Origin: Cryptomeria japonica | Lineage: Eukaryota > Streptophyta > Pinopsida > Cupressales > Cupressaceae | Assembly: GCF_030272615.1 (NCBI RefSeq) | Contig: NC_081411.1 | Span: 826,760,897 to 826,824,896, forward strand | Length of the DNA stretch: 64,000 nucleotides | Direction of reading: 5' to 3' | Part shown: piece by piece, positions 1-11,360 of the stretch | How the letters are laid out: every line of letters begins with the position of its first letter | How positions within the stretch are numbered: the stretch's first letter is position 1 | The notes under the pieces: generated by a model | The model's database searches: none | Told to the model about the DNA's origin: nothing | What the model saw: only the letters and a program-made list of their open reading frames with translations | Position numbers and translations under genes: made by a program

Positions 1-614
1 AGAGGGAGAGAGGGAGCGAAGGAGAGGGAGGGCAGAGAGAGGGAGGGAGAGAGGGAGGGCTGAGAGGGAGGGAGGGAGAGAGGGAGAGAGAGGGAGAGAG
101 AGCGGGAGCGGGAGAGATAGAGGAGAAATTGGGAGAGAGGGAGAGGGAGAGGGAAATTGGGGAAAGGAGAGGGGGAGAGGGAGAGAGAGGGAGATATAGG
201 AAGAGGGAGAGAATAGGATAAGGAGAGGGGGAGGGAGAGAGAGAGGGGGAGAGATAGAGGAGAAATTTAGAGAGAGGGAGAGGGAGAGGGAGATTGGGGA
301 AAGGAGAGGGGGAGAGGGAGAGAGAGGGAGATTGGGAAAAGGAGAGGGGGGGAGGGAGAGAGGGAGGGGGGGAGAGGGAGATTAGGAAAAGGAGAGGGGG
401 AGAGGGAGATGGAGAGAGGGGGGATGGAGAGAGGGAGGGAGATTGGGAAAAGGAGAGAGAGAGAGGGAGAGAGAGAGGATAGGAAGAGAGGGTGATTGGG
501 AAAAGAGTGGGAGAGAGGGAGAGGGAGAGAGGGAGATTGGGAAAAGGAGAGAGTGAGAGGGAGGGAGAGAGAGGGAGATTGGGAAAAATGAGAGGGAGAG
601 GGGGAGAGAGGGAG

Positions 615-684
<70 letters not shown>

Positions 685-1060
685 AATAGGATAAGGAGAG
701 GGGGAGGGAGAGAGAGGGGGAGAGAGAGAGAGGAGAAATTGGGAGAGGGAGAGGGAGAGGGAGGGCAGAGATGAGGAGAATAGGATAAAAAGAGGATGAG
801 GGAGAGAGAGATAGTATAGGAGAGAGAGAGAGGGAGAGAAAGAGAGATTTAAGATAACAAGAGGAGGAGGGAGAGGGAGGGGGAGAGAAAGAGAGAGAAG
901 GGGGAGAGGGTGAGAATAGGATAGGATAATGTGTGTGTGTGTGTGAGAGAGAGAGAGGGGGGTGGGGTGAGAGACATAAGGTAGAGAGAGAATAAGAAGG
1001 ATAAAAGGGTGAGAGAATCGAAAAAGAGAGAAGTGTGAGGGGGAGAGAGATGATATAGAA
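1..1060. repeat. GA-rich purine satellite / low-complexity tract
   Basis: About 1 kb of almost pure purine on the plus strand, built from degenerate GGGAGA, GAGAGG and GGGAAAAGGAGA units, with a perfect (GA)n run of roughly 65 bases near 615-678 and a short GT run at 930-942. Long open frames here (poly-Ser/Leu/Pro on the minus strand, poly-Glu/Arg on the plus strand) are a by-product of the repeat, not genes. The tract begins before the window. Such polypurine DNA can form triplex structures; nothing here shows that it does. Confidence 0.95.
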
Positions 1061-1140
1061 CTCAAGGAAGATAATTAGGGCTAAGAATAGACAAAGACAA
1101 TGATGGGGGAAGTAAGACGAGAGAGAGGAAAAGAAGAGAT

Positions 1141-1245
1141 ACATGCATGTATACAAACATATATACATATATCTATATAAATATATGTATATATAACTAT
1201 AGATATGCATATATACATACATAAACACATATTATCTAGGTATTT
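1141..1245. repeat. AT-rich (TATA/CATATA) simple repeat
   Basis: Short alternating TA, ATATAC and ATGTAT runs next to the purine satellite. No coding content. Confidence 0.7.
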
Positions 1246-1294
1246 CTAAAACATGTGTAGTAAATGCTAAGTTTATAAGCAGACATTATTATGT

Positions 1295-1468
1295 CTTCAT
1301 AACCCGTACGGGTTTTGTGAAACAAAAAAAAATGTTTTTAGTTCTTCATAACTCGTACGGGTTTTGTGAAACGAAAAAAAATATTTCTAGTTCTTCATAA
1401 CCCATATGAGTTATCTAGAACTGCAAATAGTACTTTTGGTTTTTCAAAACCCGTGTGGGTTTTGGCTC
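1295..1468. repeat. Four-copy 49-bp tandem repeat, each centred on a 14-bp palindrome
   Basis: Palindrome centres AACCCGTACGGGTT (1301-1314), AACTCGTACGGGTT (1350-1363), AACCCATATGAGTT (1399-1412) and AACCCGTGTGGGTT (1448-1461) start exactly 49 bases apart. Copies 1 and 2 are close in sequence and also share TTGTGAAAC and an A-tract; copies 3 and 4 have decayed but keep the spacing. No ORF is associated. Confidence 0.85.
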
Positions 1469-1469
1469 A

Positions 1470-2290
1470 GTAAGAGGGTTGGAAAAAGACCCTAAGGCTT
1501 GCAAGCCCATTTCCCCCCCTTTTTTGTTCCTTTACACATTTTTTCATCCTCCACCATGATTTTGTGACTTCATCATCATCAGGTTTACAAATGATCAAGT
1601 GAGTATCTCTAAAATTACCACCATAATCTCACACATCTTCTTAGTTTTCTGACCATATAAATTTTTCAATTTTTGGACAACATTAGCATAGTAAACTTTA
1701 ATTTTCTTTATCAATGCCTTGACAGTCCTCACAGACATATGTCTACCATTTTTTTAATAACTTTTGATATACTTGACCAAATTCAAAATAAACTATATAT
1801 TATTGTTCTACACTAGATTATATACACTTTTAAAAAAAAATTGCATTTTTTATTATTTTGATGTAAGTTATGCCCAACGCACGAACATGTACCAAATTTT
1901 TAGGATGCGGTCACTTCCAAAAACCATAAAAAATAAAATACTCAATGGAAAATTACAAAAAATACAAAACTTCTATATCTCGCTCTTACCTATCATCCTA
2001 CCAAAGGGTTTTGCAAAATACTAAATCTAACTATATATTTTGTGCAACGCACGAAAACAACTATATTATATTTTTCTGAGAAAATCAGGAACAATTTTTT
2101 GTGCGTGAAAGGTTTGATCCTCTTAACATTATCCAATTTTTTTTAAAAAAGGTATTTTAGAAACTAGATTCAGAGTACTACAATTCTTATTATTTTCTCA
2201 ACTCCTAGTTTTGATTGCATGACCTTCAAATAGCTCTCTGAAGTTCAGGTTTACCTGTTTTTAGCAAAAAAAAAGAAAAAGTGGCCACTT
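1470..2290. other. Unassigned AT-rich spacer
   Basis: AT-rich sequence with scattered homopolymer runs. The longest frame (86 codons from 1764) is low-complexity with no domain pattern. It may be decayed internal sequence of Copia-1, but I see no recognisable motif. Confidence 0.4.
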
Positions 2291-2334
2291 ATACCTGCCT
2301 TTTTGTTCACCATCTTGGTGCACTTACCCACCTT

Positions 2335-2575
2335 TCAAGATGATTTGTCAATTAATCCCATTATTTGCTGATCAGAAAGTGCAAACAAGAGGTCTTCTCT
2401 TTCTCTACAGTCTTTCTCAAGCTCCTTGTCCAGGTTTATTAGAGGAGGATTGCGAGATCCTAGATTATAAGGTGTGACACCATTCTGTGTGATCTCCCAA
2501 ATCTTCGTGCCAAGACATCTCAAATGAGTCTTCATCTGAATCTTCCATATTGTATAATTTGTTCCTTTAAGCCTC
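2335..2575 (-). pseudogene. Copia-1 gag fragment (N-terminal part)
   Basis: The minus strand reads, in one frame, the typical copia Gag opening: a G-T-N-Y-T-I-W-K-I-Q-M stretch followed by LRCLGTKIWEITQNG and, further on, ALSDQQIMGLIDKSS. This matches the UBN2/DUF4219-type start of plant copia Gag, where a conserved Trp in 'YxxWK' and a later 'ALxDxxxxxI' helix are usual. The frame stops soon after 2335, so only the first third or so of Gag remains. The primer binding site and LTR lie on its 5' side at higher coordinates, which agrees with a minus-strand element. No ATG in a convincing context is visible. Confidence 0.7.
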
Positions 2576-2681
2576 GATATATCCCTTCAAAATATAGGTC
2601 CAGAACAACTGGATGAACTTGAACTGTTAGTCACCGTAGGATCTTCCTCAAGCAATTAAGCTTTCTGCAAAGATAACTAAA

Positions 2682-2693
2682 TCTTTGATACCA
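2682..2693 (-). promoter_or_regulatory. Copia-1 primer binding site
   Basis: The minus strand reads TGGTATCAAAGA, a close match to the initiator Met-tRNA 3'-end complement used by plant copia elements. It sits two bases inside the LTR end that starts at 2696. Confidence 0.75.
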
Positions 2694-2695
2694 AT

Positions 2696-3525
2696 TGTTA
2701 GACAGTTCGGATAACCAGAAGATAACTGAGAGGGGGGTGAATTAGTTGTCACAAATTAGCGAAAGCTTTAGCATTTTAAAAAATAGTACCAAAATAGCAG
2801 TTAAGCCAATAAAATATAAATAATAATCATAGAATAAAAGCCATCCACACAACACCAAGATTTGTACGTGGAAAACCCTATAAAGGGAAAAACCATGGTG
2901 GGAGTCTACCCACAGTTAGATAATACTTCTATAGTAAGTATGTGAATTTATAATGAAGGGGCCTACACTTGCAGGAAGGACAACTGCCTAGAGCACACTA
3001 CTCATCACAAAAGAAGTCCCATTGACTACATACAAATCCAGACTACAATCTGGAGAAGTGTTGAACTGTAAAAGATAACATCTCCTATGCCTGAGTACAG
3101 TTCTAGTTAGGCTCAATATCGGAGAACTAAATCTTCTTATAAACCCAATGCAATCTCCAATGATTGACCAACTCCTTTGCTAGAATGATATTACATTATT
3201 CGCACATTACATTCCTCAACCATGACCTCTTATATTCACCATGATGATCTACCATGAGATCTTACATCTTATTTATATAAACCTTCAACCATAAACAATC
3301 AGGTCGGCCACAAAACAATAAACCAAAAACATAATTACAAACCATGTCGGCCTTAGACCAAAACAAATAATATCCAATAAGACATCCCAAAAGTACAACA
3401 ATAGGTCCTACCCATAAATTACATCAATGTTGATCCATAACCTAGAACAACCGGGACCAAGTGTAGGTCCACACACTTCTACAATGATCTCCAAATGCCA
3501 AGTCTCGAACATGATTACCAACAAC
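2696..3525 (-). mobile_element. Copia-1 5' LTR, part 1 (minus-strand element, split by Copia-2)
   Basis: The LTR end begins TGTTAGACAG in plus orientation. It contains the GAGGGGGGTGAAT block and a GTACGTGGAAAACCC...GGGAAAAACC block, both commonly seen near the 3' end of plant copia LTRs on the opposite strand. It is interrupted at 3525, where Copia-2 inserted and duplicated ACAAC (3521-3525 and 21446-21450). Confidence 0.7.
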
Positions 3526-5040
3526 TATTGGCATTTTCAGTAGAAAGAAAGATTGTTGATATTCATTAAGGATACTGAGAAGGTTGTTGGAGATTATTGA
3601 TATAACTGAAAAAGGATGATAACTATCTTTATAACATTATTTTGTCATTGAAGTCAAGAAATTGATTTTCTGATTCAGTATGATGTTGCCATATCTTGAG
3701 GAGATTGATTTGAAAGAATTAAGTGGTCGGTAAGTGACACAGAAAGAATATGAATAAGGGGGATAATTTATTCAATGGACAACTATTACCGAGTTAGACA
3801 ATGATAAGATCATGATGTTTAGATTGTTTTGATGTCCTACATATGTTGTTAATTGTAAGGTTAATACTATACTATGTCACCGAGCAAAGAACCTAGTTGG
3901 TAAACCCTAAGGAACCTAGTCGATAAACCCTAAGGTTATCGATATTGGTTAATGAAGGCGGAATGTCTATCGAGTAAAGTTTAGTATTTACCGAGTTGCA
4001 ACCGAGTTATGATAGAGTGCATTGAATGAATACAAGCATTATTTAATGAAGGACAATGATGAGCTGGAGATGTATAAATAATTGGAATGTTGTGCATGAA
4101 GTTTGTTAAGAATCTACGACAATGAAAGATCGACAGGAAGATCTACAGCGTAGATTGAACCGCAATAACCTTGTGCAAGTTCCAAGAAAGGACTGCAAGT
4201 CCCGAGGCAAGGTAAAACTTTTTTAGATCGAAAGATGCATTAAACCTAGTCAAGATTGAAGATCTGATGGCTAAGATTGATCATGTGAAATGTGATCAAG
4301 GAGATTAAGTGGTTAAAAAATTGTTTATAAATAAGAAATTATTGGTAAACAATGTATGCAGGCAAGTGTAAGCACAGGGATGCTACATAGTGATTACCGA
4401 GCACAAAAGCTTGAAGACCTGTTTGAATAAATAGAGTAAGGAGCCCAGCAAAAGACTAGATAAGTCTTATGACTAGATTGTTTTGAGAAAATAAGAATCT
4501 GCTTTAGCATTTTAGATGTGAAGTTGCAGATATATTTACTACTATTATTTATTCTGAATAACAGAGAAATCTCTTAACCGAGTGGACTTAACAGTCTTAT
4601 TTGTTAACCCTCTAGCAAGGTAACATTCTAAACGAGTGTTTGAAATCCTTTGACAAGGTCACCTCTAACAAAGTGAAGATCCTAATAGATCTGAGGGAAA
4701 TCCCTTAACTGGGTCACATCTAGCAATGTGTTTATAATCTTTAACAAGAATTGCTTTTAACCGAGCATACTCTAGAAGAGTATATTTCTTAGTGGGTCTG
4801 AAATCCCATAGTGGTTTTTCCCTATTTGGGTTTCGACGTTAAATCTGGTGTTATATGTGTTATGATGATTACATATTTATGAGTTTGCATGTTTAGTAGT
4901 TTTTAGTTATATTGCTGAAGCATATGTTACCGAGGTTGAATCTGTTGATTTTATGGAAGTTTAAGTTTGTATGATTCACCCCCCCTCTCATCTTGTTAGC
5001 TATTGGCATCAGTACTTTACAATTAGTATCAGAACTATCA
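3526..5040 (+). repeat. Copia-2 5' LTR
   Basis: 1515 bp. It starts TATTGGCATT where the 3' LTR has TGTTGGCATT, a TG-to-TA change at the terminus, and ends ACTATCA just before the PBS. TATA-box candidates are TATAAATA at 4073-4080 and another TATAAATA inside 4325-4333. The hexamer ACCGAG occurs eight times along the LTR, mostly as TACCGAG or AACCGAG. The 3' LTR copy is 1517 bp when rejoined. Confidence 0.93.
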
Positions 5041-5042
5041 AT

Positions 5043-5054
5043 TGGTATCAGAGC
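5043..5054 (+). promoter_or_regulatory. Copia-2 primer binding site (initiator Met tRNA type)
   Basis: TGGTATCAGAGC two bases after the LTR end, the standard plant copia PBS. Confidence 0.93.
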
Positions 5055-5104
5055 TTTGGACTCCAGAAGAAAATTTTAAAGGTACTTGAGGCAAAGATCC
5101 AAAG

Positions 5105-6685
5105 ATGTATAAAAGGGATGCACCAAAGCTGAATAAGACAAGTTTCTCCACATGGCAGAAAAGGATGAAGCTGCATTTATCAGGAATTGGAGAATATGCA
5201 ACACATTATCTGGAGAATGATTACATTGCACCAAGCACCAATCCGATGACCTTGGAAGAGATAAAGGCAAAGCAAGAACACATTCAAGCTATGATTGAAA
5301 TAACTTCAGCACTGACCGACTCAGAGTTTAATGACCTAGAAGGCTGCAATGATGCAAAAGCAATGTGGACCAAGCTCAGATTTGTATATGGTGGTGATGA
5401 ACATGTTCAAAGAGAAAAAGTAGATAGTCTAAGAGGACAACTTGAATCCATGAGAATGAATGAAGGTGAGAACATAACCCAATATAGTACAAGGTTAAAG
5501 GAGACTGTAAATAAAATTAAAGGAGTAGGAGGAACTATTAAAGAAAAGGATATAACAAGTAAGTTGTTGAGAACCCTTCTACCTGCTTATGCCATTCGAG
5601 TCTCTGCAATCAATGAATTGAGGTTTGTACCTAACATGCCAGTTTCTTTGGATGCTACTATTGGTAAGCTACATGCATTTGAGTTAAGTAATTTTGATAA
5701 CAGTGGGTCTTCAGTAAATAAAGTAGAATCTGCATTCAGTTCTTTTCATATTGGTGAATCTGATTATTACAATGATAGAATGAGTAAGTACTCTGAAGGG
5801 GATCATAGTGAAGCAAGTGAAATATTTCACAAGAACATGGAAAAAGTGCACAAACTATATGAGGAAATCAAGAAGCAAGATGAGTTTGAAGCATTATTAG
5901 CCAGAAGGTTACCGAGAGGAAAAGGTAAGTATAAAGGAAAGCTACCTTTAAAATGTTTCAATTGTGATAAAATAGGACATATGGCTTCTAACTGTCCTGA
6001 CAGAGAATCTAGTGAAAAGAGAGAATACCGAGAAGACAGGAAGAAAGACAACCAATACAAAGGACACCGAGACTTCAGAAGGAGAGATAGAAAGACATGC
6101 TTAATAGCTGATGAGGAATCCAACGATGATAAATCTAATGAAACTGATAGTGAGGAAGTTGTTTATGTGGCTATTAAATATGGATCTGATGAAGAAAGGT
6201 ATGAAGAGAAAGCCCTAGTATCTCACATAAATAATAATGATTCTTGGATCATAGACAGTGGATGCTCACATCACATGACAGGTGATAAACACAAGTTTGT
6301 TAAATTAGAAGACTATGATGGAGGCTATGTAAGATTTGGTAATGATGCACCATGTCCGGTGAAAGGTAAAGGATCTATAACACTTCTTGACAATGCTAAA
6401 TGTGATGATGTATACTGGGTTGAAGGATTGAAATACAATTTGTTGAGTGTAGCACAGCTAAACAATACAGGATACCAAATAGAATTTCAGAAAGGAATTA
6501 TCAAAGTTCATGACAAGCATGGAAAGTTAGCTGCTACCGGGACACAAACAAAAGGTAATACATTTCATCTTGACTCAACTCAGAACAAGTGTCTTTATGC
6601 AAAGATAGATGATACCTTGTTATGGCATAAAAGGTTTTGTCATGTAAATATTGATAATTTGATCAAAATAAGCAAGAAGCACTGA
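5105..6685 (+). pseudogene. Copia-2 Gag, protease and pre-integrase region
   Basis: 526 codons open from an ATG about 50 bases after the PBS, encoding structural Gag and aspartic protease of a copia polyprotein. N-terminal UBN2-type Gag starts at residue 1 (TSFSTWQKRMKLHL) and continues past WTKLRFVYGG near residue 97. The zinc knuckle CFNCDKIGHMASNC lies near residue 282. The protease active site WIIDSGCSHHMTGD lies near residue 380 with D-S-G intact. The GAG pre-integrase motif LLWHKRFCH is near residue 505. The frame is cut by TGA at 6683-6685, and the downstream integrase follows in the same frame, so this is a nonsense mutation inside a once continuous polyprotein. Confidence 0.92.
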
Positions 6686-7730
6686 GTAAGAGGTCTACCG
6701 AGTTTGGAAAAACCTCAGAATGCTATATGCCAAGGATGTTAGATGGATAAGATGACAAGATCAAACTTTACAAGTAAGTCCTACACTTCTAAAGGAATAT
6801 TAGACCTAGTACATACTGATCTTTGTGGTCCTATGAAAGTTCAAATTTATTATGGTGATAAATATTTCATATTATTTGTGGATGATTACTCAAGGATGAT
6901 GTCAGTCATGTTTTTAGAAGAAAAATCAGAAGCTTTTCAAATGTTCAAATGGTACAAGGCAAGAGTTGAAAATGAAACAAGAAGACAACTGAAATGTCTT
7001 AGATCTGATAGAGGAGGAGAGTTCACTTCTGATGAATTTAACTTATTCTACATTGATCATGGTATAAAAAGGCAAGTGTTTGCATTGAGAACACCTCAGC
7101 AAAATGGGATAGCCAAGAGAAGAAATAGATCAATTGTGGATTGTGCCAGAACCCTGATGATAGAAAAGAGGGTACCTCAAAAATTTTGGAGAGAAGCAAT
7201 CGACACTGCAGTTTACACCCTGAACTGAGTTCAACTAGAGAAAGGAACTATGAAGACACCATGTGAGATCTGGTATGACAAGAAACCTAATGTAAGTTAC
7301 TTTAAAATCTTTGGAAGTAGATGCTATGTTCACAAAGATGACATGAATGGAAAGTTTGATCAAAAAAGTGAAGAAGGAACATTTCTTGGTTATTCTTCTA
7401 GAAGTAAAGCATTTAAATGTCTAATCAGATCATCTAACAAAATAGTAGAAAGTGCAAATGTGAAAATTGATGAATTTGCAGAAAGAAATGATGAAGGAAA
7501 TTCCAAAGAACCAGAAGATTATGAAGAATTTGTTTATGTTCAACCGAGAAGTCCTACTGAGAAAGCTGCTAAAGAAAATGAAGATAATGTCTAGTTACCG
7601 AGTGATGAAGAAGATCATACAGAACCTACTAAGCCCATATTAGCCAAATATGTCAAAAGACATCATGCTTCAAGTCAGATTATAGGAGATAAGGATGATC
7701 CAACGATGACAAGGAACAAATTGAGATAGA
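6686..7730 (+). pseudogene. Copia-2 integrase region
   Basis: Same frame as Gag, broken by stops at 6740-6742, 7226-7228, 7592-7594 and about 7727. Copia integrase core signatures are clear: DLVHTDLCGPM with the first Asp, LRSDRGGEFTSDEF with the second Asp, and PQQNG followed by a changed active-site position. Where the third catalytic residue (Glu of the usual NGxxER) is expected, codon 7115-7117 reads AAG, Lys. The C-terminal part shows the copia pattern FKIFGSRCYVH and GTFLGYSSRSKAF (7299-7420). It would have catalysed cDNA insertion but is dead here. Confidence 0.9.
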
Positions 7731-7734
7731 ACAC

Positions 7735-8650
7735 ATGTTTGATTTCTGAATTTGAACCAAGAATAGTAAAAGAGGCATTTAATAGTGAAGATTGGGTAAA
7801 TGCTATGATAGAAGAGATTGATTAAATAAAGAAGAATGACACATAGACACTAATTCCAAGACCGAAGGACAAAAATGTAATGGGTACAAAGTGGATTTTC
7901 AGAAATAAGCTAAATGAAAAAGGTGAGGTCATTCACAACAAAGCAAGACTATTTTGCAAAGGTTATGCTCAAGAAGAAGGAATAGATTATGGTGAGACCT
8001 TTGCACCTGTGGCTAGACTTGAGGGAGTAAGAACATTGTTGGCATATGCTACTTTCAAAAATTTCAAGGTATATCAAATGGATGTTAAATATGCATTTTT
8101 GAATGGTATACTAGAAGAAGAAGAAGTTTACATTGAACAACCTGAAGGATTTGTTGAAGACAAGAATAAAGATCGAGTATGTAAATTAAATAAACCTTTA
8201 TATGGTCTGAAGCAAGCACCTAGAGCATGGTATGAGAGATTGCACTCTTATTTGATCAAAACTGGTTTTATAAGGACTAGTGAAAATAACAACATGTACA
8301 TGAAGAATGATGAGAACAATGGTATACTAATCTCAGCCATATTTGTTGATGATATTATTTTTTGTGGTAATGACTCCTTATGCAAGAACTTTGGAAATGA
8401 AATGAGCAAAGAATTTGAGATGTCATTAATCAGTGAGATAAAGTATTTTTTAGGTTTACAGATACAGCAAATGAAAGATGATATTTTTATTACTCAATCC
8501 AAGTACATAAAGGAAATCTTGAAGAAATTTGGAATGGAGGATTATAAACTAGTAAGTATTCCTATGACTATTAACTGTAAATTATCAAAGAATGATGAAT
8601 CTACATCTATTGATGAGACACTTTACCGATCTATGATTGGGAAGTTGTAA
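7735..8650 (+). pseudogene. Copia-2 reverse transcriptase region
   Basis: Begins with the copia RT leader (EDWVNAMIEEID, then [16 protein letters not shown] from 7880) and shows [56 protein letters not shown] and the catalytic FVDDIIF at about 8341-8361, with both Asp residues kept. Stops occur near 7823 and 7844 and at 8648-8650, all in the same frame as Gag. The polymerase core itself (7880-8647) is open for 256 codons. Confidence 0.92.
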
Positions 8651-9375
8651 TATGTTGTACATAGTAGACTGGATATAGCACATCCAGTAGGTATTGTAGC
8701 AAAATTCTCTGCAGATCCCAAGGAAACCCATATGATAGCAATCAAGAGAATTTTCAGATACCTGAGAGGCACTGAAGATTATGGCTAGTATATGAAAAGA
8801 GAAATGATTTTGATTTAAAAGTTTATACTGATGCTGATTGGGCAGGCAACATAGATGATAGGAAAAACACAAGTGGTGGAGCTTTCTTTTTAGGAGAAAG
8901 ACTAGTAAGTTGGCTTAGCAAGAAACAAGGATGTATTTCACAGTCAACAGTAGAAGCTGAATATGTTGCTGCAGTATTGAATTGTACAAACATAGCATGG
9001 ATCAAACAACTATTGGAAGTTATAAATGAAAAATTTACCAAGCCAGTAACTATATTCTGTGATAATACTAGTGCCATTAACATTTCAAAGAACTCGGTAA
9101 TGCACTCGAAGACAAAGCATATATCTATAAAGTATCATTATCTCAAAGAAGAAGTCCAAGGGAAGAAAGTTGTGCTGGAATATATTAGTTCAAAGGAGCA
9201 ATTAGCAAACATCTTCACAAAGCCACTGCCAAAGCAAGTTAGGGGTCCTACCCCTATCTTCTACTCACTGACCGAGTTCAGTGAAAGCATCAATTCGATG
9301 AATCTACAGAATATTATGTGTGGATTGATGCTGATTTACACTTTAGGAGGTCACCTAAAGTTGTGCAGGAAATAA
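8651..9375 (+). pseudogene. Copia-2 RNase H region and C-terminus
   Basis: After the stop at 8648 the frame still reads the RT/RNase H connection (RLDIAHPVGIVAKFSADP, FRYLRGT). A one-base frameshift near 8787 moves the RNase H to another frame: VYTDADWAGN (first Asp), STVEAEYVAA (Glu), FCDNTSAINI (Asp), and KHISIKYHYLKEEV. The frame ends at 9375 after KPLPKQ and an unrelated tail. These are the usual copia RNase H landmarks; the domain is broken by the frameshift. Confidence 0.9.
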
Positions 9376-9486
9376 AGAATAGAGACAAGTTGCTCTGACC
9401 GAGACTGAGATGATACACAGCAAGGCAAATCACTTCACAGAGGAAGAAATCATGATTTAGTTCTTTTACTTTTTGGCATTGTTGTC

Positions 9487-9690
9487 AAAGGGGGAGAAGA
9501 CTAAATGGTAAAAATCCTAAATGAAGAAGATAATAGAAGACTAATGATAGGGGGAGAAGACTTTCAAAAGAAGTCTATAGCTCAAGGATAATAGGAGAAG
9601 TCTAACAACAATCTGAATCTGAATCAATTTGAATATCTTGTTGGTATTACCATTTAATTGTTGGTTTTTCCATCAATGTCAAAGGGGGAG
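9487..9690 (+). promoter_or_regulatory. Triplicated polypurine tract of Copia-2
   Basis: AAAGGGGGAGAAGA at 9487-9500, a similar TAGGGGGAGAAGA ending at 9560, and AAAGGGGGAG at 9681-9690. The last lies two bases before the 3' LTR and would prime plus-strand synthesis. Multiplied polypurine tracts are a known trait of Sireviruses. Confidence 0.85.
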
Positions 9691-9692
9691 AT

Positions 9693-9794
9693 TGTTGGCA
9701 TTTTCAGTAGAAAGAAAGATTGTTGATATTCATTAAGGATATTGAGAAGGTTGTTGGAGATTATTGATATAACTGAAAAATGATGATAACTATC
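9693..9794 (+). repeat. Copia-2 3' LTR, part 1
   Basis: First 102 bases of the 3' LTR, starting TGTTGGCATTTTCAG directly after the polypurine tract. The sequence stops at CTATC (9790-9794), the target site duplicated by Gypsy-A, and resumes at 20031. Confidence 0.95.
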
Positions 9795-11079
9795 TATAGC
9801 GTAGAAATTAGGAATCATCAAAAGATAAGTAGATCAATCAAAACGCAAGACATGATAACTTAATCATAAGAACACTCATTGAAATGAACCTAATTCCAAA
9901 GCACATTCAATGGAGGTATGAAAACAAAGCATTCAAAATGAAAATTATGCAAACCAGATGTAGAATTGAATACTCCTTCCATGCGGCTCCATTGTTGTTC
10001 TTTCCTCTTCAATGGGTTTGTGGATCTCACCTACAAGTGCACACACAATTGAAAGCAAGATTGATGAAAAGCTCAAGAGTACTAGAAGCGTAAGTTCAAT
10101 AGTCTGATAGGAATTCGGATTAAGGATTCGAAGGATCAAGGGTTTTGATTGAAAACAACATCCAATTTATAGGGAAATTGGAGAAATGAACAAATTAGCA
10201 TGATAGTGATTCGAATGGAAATTCAAATCAAGAATAGCAAAATTATGACATGTTGCTATGCAAAGATTTATGACAATTTTATGACAAATTCTATGACAAA
10301 TTGCTATGTCAAGACAAATTCTATGACAAATTGCTATGTCAAGAGTATGACGCATGAAGCACAAAAATAGGGAGCACTAAAGACAATTTAATTAGGTGGA
10401 ATTGCAATTAGGAAATTAGAAAATAGGTGGAAATTAAGAATTAGAAATTAGAAATTAGGAAATTAATGAAAATTAGAAATTAGTGAATTAATCAATAATT
10501 TTTTATTTATTAATTAATTCATTCACAAAGAGGAACAATTAGCCAATTAAATGAATATTTAATTGTAATGAGAAGACTTAGGATAAATAAATAAATTATT
10601 TAATCCTAAAGGAAGAAAATGATAAGCAAGGTTAAATGACTAAATCATGAAACCCTGGAAGACGAATTAGGTCTTGAAAGATAATTGACTCGATTTGATT
10701 TGATTTTGGATTGATAAATGACCAATGTGATAAATGATTTGGTTGATAAATGCGCCAATTGACGAGGAACAATGACAAATTGATCCAAATTGACATAATT
10801 GAAAAAGGACAAGGATCGATGATGAATCGATCGCAATATGACAAGATTGACAAGGACAAAGATCGACCAAAATCATGATTAAAGATTGCTATCGACAAGA
10901 CCTAATTCAAAAGCGAAACAAATGAAGAATGCAGAAGAATGACTCAATGCTCGCAAATGATAAAGATCAAGTGCGTGACATAGGAGAAATGTTAATGCGA
11001 CGCAAAAACCTAAAATGAGGCAATGTGCAAATGTTAAAGTATGACTTCCGCAAGCGTTGACCATTTTTAGGTGTCTACA
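9795..11079 (-). repeat. Gypsy-A 3' LTR (left copy)
   Basis: 1285 bp ending GTGTCTACA. In plus orientation it starts TATAGCGTAG where the right copy has TGTAGCGTAG. It contains an AT-rich block of ATTAGAAATT units at 10390-10500. A minus-strand TATA candidate (CCCTATAAATTGG) is at 10166-10171. Confidence 0.95.
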
Positions 11080-11093
11080 TTTTGCCCCTCTTT
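11080..11093 (-). promoter_or_regulatory. Gypsy-A polypurine tract
   Basis: The minus strand reads AAAGAGGGGCAAAA immediately before the LTR start TGTAGACACC. The same tract occurs in Gypsy-C at 63011-63024. Confidence 0.88.
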
Positions 11094-11354
11094 GAGACAA
11101 TGCGATTCTGAGTGTTGTTTCAAAGAACAATAACGAAAATGCCCCAGACAATAATAATGACATATGCATGCCCCCTTGAGGAATTGGCCGGAAACATGCG
11201 GAAAAGAGGCCAATTAATCGATAAAAAATGATAGGATCGAACGGACTGACAATCGGAGATCGGATGCATGACAGATAAGAAATTTAATGTGCACAAGACC
11301 GCGACCAACATAAGATGGAGAGGATGCACGTCCATCTATGCAAGGACAAAGAGC

Positions 11355-11360
11355 TATAAA
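11355..11360 (+). promoter_or_regulatory. Antisense promoter TATA box inside Gypsy-A
   Basis: GCTATAAATGGG on the plus strand, opposite to the element, 89 bp upstream of the ATG at 11444. A 12-base block AGACCGCGACCA at 11296-11307 precedes it by 59 bp. The same block precedes the antisense TATA box of Gypsy-C by 54 bp, so position and sequence are both conserved between two elements. Confidence 0.6.

Noticed and set aside
382-1065. 227-codon minus-strand ORF rich in Ser, Leu and Pro
   Set aside because: It is the translation of the GA satellite read on the other strand, with no composition or motif of a real protein.
1301-1461. CRISPR-like regular repeats
   Set aside because: Four degenerate copies in plant nuclear DNA with repeat-like spacers and no cas genes; an ordinary tandem repeat.
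1764-2024. 86-codon plus-strand ORF
   Set aside because: AT-rich low-complexity translation (Tyr, Lys, Ile) without a start context or motif.
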